From: Stieleria sedimenti
Lineage (GTDB): Bacteria > Planctomycetota > Planctomycetia > Pirellulales > Pirellulaceae
Reading direction: 5' to 3'
DNA length: 58,960 nt
Assembly: GCF_025060895.1 (NCBI RefSeq)
Contig: NZ_JANZKV010000147.1
Coordinates: 1-58,960 of the forward strand
Below the pieces are notes generated by a model. That model was not told the DNA's origin. It ran no database searches and was given only the letters and a program-made list of their open reading frames with translations. Shown here one piece after another: positions 40,647-48,624 of the stretch (position 1 is its first letter; every line of letters begins with the position of its first letter). Position numbers and translations under genes: made by a program.

Positions 40647-40733
40647 ACGGAGCCATCAACTGCTGTGGGAAAGCAAAATTTTACCCGACAGCAGTTAAAC
40701 ACTCGATTTGGAGATCCTTACACGAAAATTCAA
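40252..40733. repeat. Direct repeat, copy 1 (sigma 5' part and its leader)
   Basis: About 480 bases, from codon ~130 of the ECF sigma gene through its start and about 85 bases upstream, recur nearly unchanged at 47947-48428 in the same orientation, ~7.7 kb away. The outer edge falls in CCTTACACGAAAATTC on both sides. The two copies flank the BlaI/M56 operon. Confidence 0.9.
40658..40696 (-). promoter_or_regulatory. Inverted repeat upstream of ECF sigma gene
   Basis: AACTGCTGT and its exact reverse complement ACAGCAGTT are separated by 21 bases and sit 11 bases before the sigma gene's ATG on the minus strand. The inner edges carry a GGG/CCC pair, so the arms could form a hairpin or bind a dimeric regulator. 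The arrangement is conserved at 48349-48387 in the truncated copy. The position over the leader suggests an operator or an RNA structure. Confidence 0.6.
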
Positions 40734-40787
40734 GAAAACTTCCCACGTCAGTATCCATTGATTGCGGGGGCAGCCTGTCGGCGACGT

Positions 40788-41795
40788 TCACTGGCATTCG
40801 GCTGTTTCAATCTGCCGATCCGCGAGCAGACGAGCGATGCGAAGCTTGTGCTGAGCAATCACGGATCGATTTGCGACTCCTTGCGAAGATAGTGATTCCA
40901 GTCGTTGCAGGTGTTGTTGTTCGATCTCGAGGGCTCGACGCAATACTTCGTCAGCTTTCGTCTGATTCCTTTCGTGAAGTGCATGCTGCTGTTGCACGCT
41001 GAGCAACCGCAACTCACCCTCGCGCAGCTTTCCGGCGCCGACGTAGCCTTGGGAAGCCAGGGCTTTCAATCGTTCGAATCGCGCCTTTTCAAGCTTGATT
41101 TCATCTTGCAGGAGCATGGTGATTCCCGCTTCATCTCCCTGAAGCCGAAGCAGAATAAGCCGGGCATCGAACAATTCGGAACGAAGCTCGTCGATTCGCG
41201 TCTTTGAGACGAGTCCCGCTTTCGCGCCTGCTTCCATACTCAACCTTTCAGCATCAAGTGCGGCAAGGGCCTGATTGGCAAATTGCAGTGCCTTGGCATC
41301 TTCCTCCGCGATCGGTTTCGCAGCAACAGCCGTGCCTGCGGCATCGCGAGCCAAGACAAGGAATGTCAGACGAGATCCTTCAGGGGCGCTAAAATCCTTC
41401 GGAGGATCAACAGAGGAGTCGGCTGGCATGCAGAGAGTCAACTCCTTGCCATCGATCTTATAGATGCAACGAAGCTTCGACCCCTTCGGTGCTTTGCCGC
41501 GAGTCTCAATCGTGACAAGTTGCATCGATTTCGGATCCGTAGCCGGATCGAGCGTAAACTGATAGGTGTGATCGGGGCTGCCACCACCAGACATGGTCAT
41601 GACGTCATCGGAGAAGTTGACCTCAAGATTGCCAACGCCCTCCTTAAGCAATTGTTGCTTTAGAGATTTCCCACTGAAGACTCCATGCGAAAGCACCCAC
41701 GTGCCTTGCAAGGCCTGCGTGTGTTTCGGAGCATCCTCCGCAATTGCGACGGAACATACAAACATTGAAAGTGCAATTCTAAGCAGGACATTCAT
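40788..41795 (-). CDS. Exported protein with TIGR03067-like domain and coiled coil
   Basis: 335 aa from the ATG at 41795 (MNVLLRIALSMFVCSVAIAED), which begins a signal peptide; frames upstream to 41915 lack one. Residues ~27-160 form a TIGR03067-type domain (LQGTWVLSHGVFSGK, LRCIYKIDGKELTLC), a planctomycete beta domain of unknown function. The remaining ~175 residues are helical, with heptad repeats in EIKLEKARFERLKALASQG and EIEQQHLQRLESLSSQG that suggest a coiled coil. It is the last gene of the BlaI/M56 operon, starting 64 bases after the small membrane gene. Confidence 0.8.
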   Translation of the reverse strand: MNVLLRIALSMFVCSVAIAEDAPKHTQALQGTWVLSHGVFSGKSLKQQLLKEGVGNLEVNFSDDVMTMSGGGSPDHTYQFTLDPATDPKSMQLVTIETRGKAPKGSKLRCIYKIDGKELTLCMPADSSVDPPKDFSAPEGSRLTFLVLARDAAGTAVAAKPIAEEDAKALQFANQALAALDAERLSMEAGAKAGLVSKTRIDELRSELFDARLILLRLQGDEAGITMLLQDEIKLEKARFERLKALASQGYVGAGKLREGELRLLSVQQQHALHERNQTKADEVLRRALEIEQQHLQRLESLSSQGVANRSVIAQHKLRIARLLADRQIETAECQ

Positions 41796-41859
41796 GGTGG
41801 TTCCTTTTCTGTTGGTTACCCGAGTGGCAGGACGGCGATCGCGCTGAAGCGTGAGGACG

Positions 41860-42045
41860 TCACTTGGAATCGTCAACAAGCTTTGTCGTTTGCAATGAAA
41901 CGAACCAGCCGGCAATCCCGGCTATGCCGACAATACAGCCGACGACTTGAATAAACAGAGCCGTGTCGTCGTGAGCAATGAAAGCACTTCCGAACAACAA
42001 AGCAGCGGCTACAACGACGATGATGGCAGCACTGATACTTTTCAT
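41860..42045 (-). CDS. Small two-helix membrane protein coupled to M56 gene
   Basis: 61 aa. Two hydrophobic segments (about residues 5-25 and 31-50) separated by a short polar loop (HDDTALF). Its ATG overlaps the stop of the giant M56 gene by four bases (ATGA), so it is almost certainly translated with it. Such small membrane partners can modulate a sensor or anchor, but no family is recognised. Confidence 0.7.
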   Translation of the reverse strand: MKSISAAIIVVVAAALLFGSAFIAHDDTALFIQVVGCIVGIAGIAGWFVSLQTTKLVDDSK

Positions 42046-45000
42046 TTCAGTTTCCTCGGTTTTTCTGTTTGGTTGGGGGGCGTCGGGCGAGGTCGCTGAT
42101 AGACGACCATCGCGTAGTCTGTGTCCAAATCCAAGGGGCTGTCACTACACGATGAAGTCCACTCGATTGCGAGGGAATCAACGGAAGTCGTGTCGGCTCC
42201 GCCGCGCAGGAAGATGCGTGGATTACCGCCGGCGACGACTCCGTACCAGAGATAGAGATGGCCGTCTTTCCTGGAGATCATCAGTTCCGATTCGCCCCCG
42301 TAATCAAACCGGATTATTCCCGACACAACGGCAGAATGTCCTTTTTGTTCTAGGAATTCCCGGTACTGATTCTCGTATGTGTCCGACGTTTTTCGATAAG
42401 ACTCGCCGAATTGCTTGTCGATCGCGATGACAAAACCCGTCTGGTTTGCTTCGACCAATTTTGAATCAAGCAAATGGCGTGATTCCTCTGTCGCCTGCCA
42501 CTTTCCTGTGAGTCCCTGAATGTTGTTGGTCGTCGAAGCTTCATCAACGTCGGGGTTTGCAGATTGACTTGCACCGCGTTGCGTCGTGGGCATGCCATCG
42601 CTACACAACAAGCGATGTGCCATGGACTCTTCCCACTTGACGGGAAAGGTGAGGAGCTTTCCATCGCGGTCCACGACAATCTTTGATTCATGTCCAGGAC
42701 GCTGCGTAAGCATCGCCGCGTTGTAGGCGTCGCGAGAATCGGACTTGGGCCAACGGAACGGACCAATGCCCACGATCACGTCATCGACCTGCAATCCGAT
42801 CTCTCGCGCCGGTGAACCGAGGTCAGAAACTCGCAGGATTTTGCGTTCGCGTTCATCGTCGGAGACGGTGGCGACGATGTTCAACCAAACGGCCGCCATG
42901 CGACGAACGTGCGATTCGGGCAGCAACAAGTGAAACTGACGGAACTGATCATCCGTAATCACCGGTCCTAAGAAGACGATTTCTGACTTGGGGCTAAAGC
43001 TCACGCAGTACTGCAACAAATCGTCAATCGCATACCCGCCCAGAAAATCGCTGGGGACGACATACCGGTGAGTCGCACCACCGATCCCGCCGGGAGTCAC
43101 GAGGATGCCGTGAGACTGTAAACGCTGAAGTTGCTCCGATTGCTGCAACTGTCGAAGCAACTGCTGCACTTGTTTGGCGTTCTCTGCAGGCATGACCTTG
43201 CCAATGCCTTTCAGATACGCGGTTAGCTCATCGCGAGGTCGGGTTAGCAGCACCCGAAGTCCGAAGTCATTGATTCGCTTTTGGGGACCTTTGGCGGTGT
43301 AGGTTGCCAGTTCGATGCCGATCAGGACAACCGCCTCGAAGTCCTCGGAGTCAGAGAGTGTTTGCCATGCGTCTCGGACATCATTGGGATCGGTCCGGGC
43401 GGCAATGATCGTTCGTTTTGCTCCGATGAGCTTGTATTCGATCGGTTTGCCTTCTAATTCACGGCGTGCGGGAATCGTCCATGACAACTCTCGCAAGCTT
43501 TCGGGATGCGAGGTCATATGCACGAGAATCGGCAATGCTTCCTTCCACCTGAAGTGAATGACGCCTTCACAAGCGACATCGACATGCCGATGCTGCATGA
43601 GCATATCCAAGTACGCGGACTTTGCCGCCGGACGCAACGGTCGATGAACCAGGGCATAGTCGGCTGCTGCGTTTGTGTCTTTGTTGTCCGACTCGTGCAG
43701 CCGCATCAGCAGCGTGGTGGCAGCATCGGTACGAATGGAAGCGAGTGATCCGATCAGCCTACGAAGTGCGGTGGGCTCCTGCGTTTGCTCGATCGCTGTT
43801 TCAATTCGTCCGAGTGCTTCATCTCCAAACCGTTCCATCAGTCGTGCGCATGAGTTGGCAGTGATGTTGCCCTCGTCTTCAATCTGCGTTCCAACGATCA
43901 ACAAGTCAATTCGATCGTCGCCTCCGGTGAGTTTGAGTTTCTCGCGGATCGTCTCCTGGCCGAAAAGCGTTCCGAGCGAGTACCAGACGAAACCATGGTC
44001 CTCGCCTATGCAAACGGCTTGAGTGTGATAAGGGCTGGAAGCGGTTTTCCGGAGGATTTTTGATCCTAGAACCGCCGGCGACGACTGCGTAAGCCGCGAG
44101 CCGCTAGCTGCGGGTGTTGACGCATCGGACCGGCGGCTAGCGTCTTGCCGCTCACGGGGGAATAGCACGAATTCCCAGTCCTCATGTTTGAGTTCAAACG
44201 GTCCAAGCTCATCCGGTGGCGTTTCTTTTTGTTGCGGCAGACTCGAGTATTCCTCCCACGTTCGGCGAAGCGTGATCCGGTAGCCGAGTGAATCGTCTGC
44301 CAGCACCGTTGGTAGTTTGTCGACATGATGAAGCTTCCATGTCGGTGAACCAGCAGCAGCCACGAGGCGATCTGCGAGTCTTTTGAGAGCTGCATCGCGC
44401 AACATTGGGCGGTCTTCTTCCGCGACTGCCATCGCTGCGCGGGCGGCCACACTCTCGCGAGCATTGGCGAGTTCTTTGGTGAGGTACTCCGCCTTTTCAG
44501 CTTCCGTCTGCATGTTCATGCCGCCGGGCATCAAGCGTCTATCAATGGCATATCCGTTGTGATTGACCAGCCATGCGCTTTGCACAACCATCGCGTCGGT
44601 TCGCGTCGCCAGCCACTGTTTGGCAAACTCCATGCGACTGGCTTGATCTTCTCGCGTGCCTCCGCCGAGTGTTGCATACACAGTGGCGGCGTTGAGCGTT
44701 TCCCTGCATATCAGATCATGGCCAATGGAAAGGACCTTTCGAAACGCTTTGGCAGCCAGATCGTTGTCTGCCGTTTCACCATGGCCAGCGTTAAAGTTGT
44801 ATGACGCCAGCGACCCGATGCGCCACCAGGCGAAGACCTGTTGCTCGCGCGTCAGATCGTCTTGCTGTAGTGCGAGATTCCAATTGGCGATCGTTCCCCG
44901 CTGGTCTGTGTATTTGATGGACGCACGGCCGAAAGATGGATCGCTATCGTAGGCCGCTTGAAATCGCGAGCCCGATTCTGCAGGCGAGTTTCGTTCCGGT

Positions 45001-47405
45001 GTAACAGCTGGCTGCAAGTCATCGATTCGCACCTCAGTAACTTCAGTCTCGAATGTTGCTTGCAAAAGTTGACTCAGAGGAAGGCTGAGACCAATTCGCC
45101 GACGCAGGGTTTCCTGTAAACGCTCCTGCTCGTCAGGAGTCTTGTTGAGCCTCCGCAGAATCTGAATGTAGATATCTCGGAATTGCACCAACTGTTGAGT
45201 TCGCCTGGCAGTCTCTCGGACTTGCTGTTCGGATTCCGCAAGTCGCTGGAAAAGATCATTCCTCAATTGAGAATCCGCCGCATCCGCGTTAGGAGCCAGC
45301 AGTTCGCGATAGGCACCCAGCCCCGGGAGTTCCGGGGCGACTTGAGGCAGTTGCATCGGCTGGAGTTCCAATAGACCCCGTAAAGCCCAATAGTTCGCAT
45401 CGTCCAACCGGCCCTGGACCTCTTTCGCGTTGCTGAGGTACATAAACATCCGGGCGCGTCGAACGGGATCTCTCACTGTCGCCAAAGACGTTGAAGCGTG
45501 GTGGCACACATCCTCAGCGAACATTTTTATGCCGCTTTGCCCCAGCACATGTGCCGCCTGAGCATGTATTTCGCCCGCACGCTGAGGATACGATGCGAGC
45601 AAACGTTCAACGATACCGTCCACTTCGTCAACCGTTGGTTTTCGATTGGTTCGCAGCGTCTGCAGCTCATTCATTTGCCGTTGAAATCTCGCCTCGTCCT
45701 CAGCATCGTGCAAAGTTGATTTTTGCCTCTCCGATTCTGTAAGCTCCGCAATGTTCAGTCGTTTATGGAGTACATTTCTCGATAGACTCCTCGCACGAAA
45801 AACCAACGTGCGATCCGATTCTTTTCCGCCCGCAGTATCAAGTTGCATCGACGCCAGAGATTCAAAGTCATCTCCGAACCACGACAATTGAGGAGCAATT
45901 GCGCGGCCACCAATGCCTCCTAGAGAAACGCCGTCACGCCGATCGATGGGATTGTCAATCGACCAGTTGAATCCATCAAACTGAAGTCCGCCGTTGCGCC
46001 ACCGAACGGCCTGCCACTCGATTCGCAGGATTGCACCGTCGACTTGTGAGATCACGTTCCCGGGGCCGCCATCGGATCGGATCGGGACCCTCCAGTCGAC
46101 CGCAACTTGCCACTTTCCCAAATTAACATCTTCGTCCGATTTTGGGCTGGGCGTCTGAACCGTCATTTGAACCTGAAGGGTCCCGGTTACGGTGTCCGTA
46201 TCCTCGGTTTCCTCCGCCTGAACAACTCCCACAATCAGCGGCGGCACAGTCATCAGCGGAATGAGCAACAGCCCCATCAGAACGGCGCCGACGCGTGTCA
46301 ATCGGAGTTGCGTTCGTTGTGTCATTGTCATCAACCTTGTTACCCGAGACTCGAATTGCGAACCGTCAGTTCCCGTCGCGGTTGCTGCGATGGCTCCGGT
46401 TGGGTTAGCCGCCACACACAATTCAGCCATTCGCAACATGGCTCCGGCGTAGTCCATCGGTCCATGCCCGGTTGAAACCACCAGATCGTCGCAGCACACT
46501 TCGCGCTGGCGACTGATCCGCCGACTTAGATACCAGACGGCCGGGTGAAAAAAGAAAAACGATTCAATGGTGCGTTGAAGCAAAGTCACTAGCAAGTCAT
46601 AACGTCGAATGTGTGCCAGCTCATGGCTGATGATTGTGGAGAACTGATCCGGAGTAAGTCCCGTAATGATCGAAGCTGGTAGCAACACCATCGGTCGCAC
46701 GACACCGATGACGGTCGGCACGGCAACTCTTTCGCATAACGCGACGACGGGCACAATTCGCAGTCCAACACGATGTGCTTGATCGACCACGATGTTGAAC
46801 AAATTCGCATCATCAATCGGCTGCGAGGTCGATCTCAATCGATGCCCGCCCCAGACGGCAAGCGTTAGTCGAATGAGAAACACCACGACTCCAAGCAGGT
46901 AAGTCGCGACAATCGCCGGCGCAAGACTCGGCAGCCAAGCATGTTGGTTTCGAGCGACGAGTGCGGAGCCGATGCGGTGGGCCTCGGTTGTTGCCGGCGA
47001 GCCTACGGTTACTTGAGACTCTTCCGGTACGGCAGTTATCGTGGATTGGACCGTCGAGTTATCCGGAATTTCATACGCTCCGGTCGACTGTGCTGCAGGT
47101 GGACGGTTGATTTCTGACGGAAAAGACCCCGAATCGTTTGATACACCTGCACTCGCGACGGTAACGGCTTGCATCGACTCGGGGAGGTCCACAATACTCA
47201 ACGTCAAAAGAAAGCACACCGGCAAACTGACCAACGCGACCAAGTGCAAAAGGTATCGAGAACTTGCCGATGCTCCACGCGCCATCCAATCCAGACCCAG
47301 CGCAACCAAGCCAACCAACACACCTTGCCAGAGAAAATGGGCGAGCGAAAGAGCGAAGACATGTGTCCAATTTCCGTCAAGCCAATGATGCCAGAAACCA
47401 TTCAT
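42042..47405 (-). CDS. Giant BlaR1/M56-family zinc peptidase sensor
   Basis: 1787 aa, about three times the usual BlaR1 length. Membrane helices lie near 15-38, 50-72, 160-185 and 373-395. The M56 zinc site is intact: HELAH at 261-265 and Glu302 in RQREVCCDD. The extracytoplasmic part (~400-1787) includes an Arg/Leu-rich repeat region resembling TPR units (~560-700), a HEAT-like stretch (~1240-1330), a PDZ-like segment near 1580 (GSPAREIGLQVDDVIVGI) and a short 'GKWQATEESRHLL' end domain. It overlaps the BlaI gene by four bases. In BlaR1/BlaI systems the protease destroys the repressor on ligand binding; the ligand here is unknown but the PDZ and repeats suggest an envelope-stress or protein ligand. 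Confidence 0.93.
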   Translation of the reverse strand: MNGFWHHWLDGNWTHVFALSLAHFLWQGVLVGLVALGLDWMARGASASSRYLLHLVALVSLPVCFLLTLSIVDLPESMQAVTVASAGVSNDSGSFPSEINRPPAAQSTGAYEIPDNSTVQSTITAVPEESQVTVGSPATTEAHRIGSALVARNQHAWLPSLAPAIVATYLLGVVVFLIRLTLAVWGGHRLRSTSQPIDDANLFNIVVDQAHRVGLRIVPVVALCERVAVPTVIGVVRPMVLLPASIITGLTPDQFSTIISHELAHIRRYDLLVTLLQRTIESFFFFHPAVWYLSRRISRQREVCCDDLVVSTGHGPMDYAGAMLRMAELCVAANPTGAIAATATGTDGSQFESRVTRLMTMTQRTQLRLTRVGAVLMGLLLIPLMTVPPLIVGVVQAEETEDTDTVTGTLQVQMTVQTPSPKSDEDVNLGKWQVAVDWRVPIRSDGGPGNVISQVDGAILRIEWQAVRWRNGGLQFDGFNWSIDNPIDRRDGVSLGGIGGRAIAPQLSWFGDDFESLASMQLDTAGGKESDRTLVFRARSLSRNVLHKRLNIAELTESERQKSTLHDAEDEARFQRQMNELQTLRTNRKPTVDEVDGIVERLLASYPQRAGEIHAQAAHVLGQSGIKMFAEDVCHHASTSLATVRDPVRRARMFMYLSNAKEVQGRLDDANYWALRGLLELQPMQLPQVAPELPGLGAYRELLAPNADAADSQLRNDLFQRLAESEQQVRETARRTQQLVQFRDIYIQILRRLNKTPDEQERLQETLRRRIGLSLPLSQLLQATFETEVTEVRIDDLQPAVTPERNSPAESGSRFQAAYDSDPSFGRASIKYTDQRGTIANWNLALQQDDLTREQQVFAWWRIGSLASYNFNAGHGETADNDLAAKAFRKVLSIGHDLICRETLNAATVYATLGGGTREDQASRMEFAKQWLATRTDAMVVQSAWLVNHNGYAIDRRLMPGGMNMQTEAEKAEYLTKELANARESVAARAAMAVAEEDRPMLRDAALKRLADRLVAAAGSPTWKLHHVDKLPTVLADDSLGYRITLRRTWEEYSSLPQQKETPPDELGPFELKHEDWEFVLFPRERQDASRRSDASTPAASGSRLTQSSPAVLGSKILRKTASSPYHTQAVCIGEDHGFVWYSLGTLFGQETIREKLKLTGGDDRIDLLIVGTQIEDEGNITANSCARLMERFGDEALGRIETAIEQTQEPTALRRLIGSLASIRTDAATTLLMRLHESDNKDTNAAADYALVHRPLRPAAKSAYLDMLMQHRHVDVACEGVIHFRWKEALPILVHMTSHPESLRELSWTIPARRELEGKPIEYKLIGAKRTIIAARTDPNDVRDAWQTLSDSEDFEAVVLIGIELATYTAKGPQKRINDFGLRVLLTRPRDELTAYLKGIGKVMPAENAKQVQQLLRQLQQSEQLQRLQSHGILVTPGGIGGATHRYVVPSDFLGGYAIDDLLQYCVSFSPKSEIVFLGPVITDDQFRQFHLLLPESHVRRMAAVWLNIVATVSDDERERKILRVSDLGSPAREIGLQVDDVIVGIGPFRWPKSDSRDAYNAAMLTQRPGHESKIVVDRDGKLLTFPVKWEESMAHRLLCSDGMPTTQRGASQSANPDVDEASTTNNIQGLTGKWQATEESRHLLDSKLVEANQTGFVIAIDKQFGESYRKTSDTYENQYREFLEQKGHSAVVSGIIRFDYGGESELMISRKDGHLYLWYGVVAGGNPRIFLRGGADTTSVDSLAIEWTSSCSDSPLDLDTDYAMVVYQRPRPTPPNQTEKPRKLK

Positions 47406-47803
47406 TGCTGTTTCTCCCGCATCTTCTGATTAAACGCACGACGCAGCCGCTTCAGGGACTCCGGGTCAAGTTCCGACACGTCAAACAAATTCAGCAGAAC
47501 TGCTTCGGCCGACCCATCAAAGACACGATCAACCAAATCGCCAAGCATCTTTTTCGACACCGACGCCTCGGAAACCAACGGCTCGAATCGAAACGCCTTT
47601 CCCTCGACTGGATCAAGCTGCGTCAACTGGCTTTTCGCGACCATCTTCTGCAGAGTCGTGATCACAGACGTATGCGCCAAGTGTCGGCAGTGCGCCGCCA
47701 GTGCCTCTCGAATCTCACGGGCGGTTTTTGGAGAATCGCACCACAAGACTTTAAGAATTCGAAGCTCAAGCTCGGTAGGTTGAGTAGGCGTAAGCGGAGG
47801 CAT
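47402..47803 (-). CDS. blaI: BlaI/MecI-family transcriptional repressor
   Basis: 133 aa. The winged-helix N-terminal domain (ELELRILKVLWCDSPKTAREIREALA, then HTSVITTLQKMVAKSQLTQ) and the shorter dimerisation helices (SVSKKMLGDLVDRVFDGSAEAVLLNLF) match the BlaI/MecI/CopY family. Repressors of this family bind dyad operators near their own start and are cleaved by an adjacent M56 protease. Two similar dyads lie 27-93 bases upstream. It overlaps the M56 gene by four bases and is probably the first gene of a four-gene operon. Confidence 0.92.
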   Translation of the reverse strand: MPPLTPTQPTELELRILKVLWCDSPKTAREIREALAAHCRHLAHTSVITTLQKMVAKSQLTQLDPVEGKAFRFEPLVSEASVSKKMLGDLVDRVFDGSAEAVLLNLFDVSELDPESLKRLRRAFNQKMREKQQ

Positions 47804-47829
47804 GGCTGATTCCGGGGGTGGCTTGCATA

Positions 47830-47896
47830 TCTATAGCAATAGAAATTGTAGCGCCAGGAACAGCGGTGCGCCAATCGCTATTTCTACGGCGATAGA
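47830..47896 (-). promoter_or_regulatory. Two operator-like dyads upstream of blaI
   Basis: TCTATAGCAATAGA at 47830-47843 and TCTACGGCGATAGA at 47883-47896 share the consensus TCTA(T/C)(A/G)GC(A/G)ATAGA and each has TCTA/TAGA inverted arms. Their centres are 53 bases apart, close to five turns of B-DNA, so two repressor dimers would sit on the same face. They lie directly upstream of the BlaI-type repressor start and are therefore probable autoregulatory operators. Confidence 0.7.
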
Positions 47897-47932
47897 GATA
47901 TGGGGCGTATTGTGTTCATTGGTTGGCTTAGT

Positions 47933-48337
47933 TCATGGGTAAACCTGGCGGCGATATTCCCAGTTGATCAGCGATTCCGTTTCGGGATCGGGTTGCCGAT
48001 GCCGCGCCAATAACTCTTGGACCGATGAGCCACCCGCCGCCCGGTCTTTCGCTCCACGAGTGAGCGCATTGACGATGGCATTGCGTGTGACTCGGGCCAG
48101 CCAATGACGAAATCGCGTCGACTCGTCTCGCTTTTCCCAGTCACCAATTGCCGAAGCCACTGCCAACAAGACTTGCTGAGCCAGATCCTGGGCATCGGCG
48201 GCTTGCATGCCCCGCTTCGCTGCTGTCCGAACGATCACTGGCCGATAGATCGCGACAAACTGCTCCCACGCAACCCGATTGTCCGGGTCTTTGACCTGAA
48301 TGATCAGGCTTTCGCGTGTTTCGGGGAACTGTGTCAT
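47933..48337 (-). pseudogene. Truncated copy of the ECF sigma gene
   Basis: 134 aa, nearly identical to residues 1-130 of the sigma factor at 40047-40646 (same MTQFPETRESL start, with a few substitutions). It retains region 2 but ends in WEYRRQVYP and a stop, so region 4 (promoter -35 recognition) is missing. The sequence diverges abruptly at about 47946. It cannot act as a normal sigma factor; a competing region-2 fragment is possible but unproven. Confidence 0.85.
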
Positions 48338-48428
48338 ACGGAGCCGTCAACTGCTGTGGGAAATCAAAATTTTACCCGACAGCAGTTAAACACACGGTTT
48401 CTGTATCCTTACACGAAAATTCCAAAAA
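47947..48428. repeat. Direct repeat, copy 2 (truncated sigma and its leader)
   Basis: Partner of 40252-40733. It covers the same codons and the same ~85-base leader, with only scattered substitutions. Together the two copies enclose the BlaI/M56 operon in direct orientation. Confidence 0.9.
48349..48387 (-). promoter_or_regulatory. Inverted repeat upstream of truncated sigma copy
   Basis: The same AACTGCTGT/ACAGCAGTT arms and the same 21-base spacing as at 40658-40696, conserved in the leader of the truncated copy, while nearby spacer bases differ. If an operator, the repeat is duplicated with its gene. Confidence 0.55.
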
Positions 48429-48624
48429 GAGAGAGTTTCGCGCTGGTGCCGATGATTCGAACAATCCGAGCATGCGACAAAATCCGCAATCCTTCACGAC
48501 ATAGTCGAGGTTATCTGACGTTCACGCTGTCTCTAGTCCGTACGACCGGCAGAACCGATATTGGTCATCGGTTGCATGGTGTTTTCTGTTAAGTGGATTG
48601 TGGTTAGCAGGCTGCAATGTGATC

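Noticed and set aside
47933-48337. Truncated sigma copy as a functional sigma factor
   Set aside because: It lacks region 4 and ends shortly after region 2, so normal promoter recognition is not expected.
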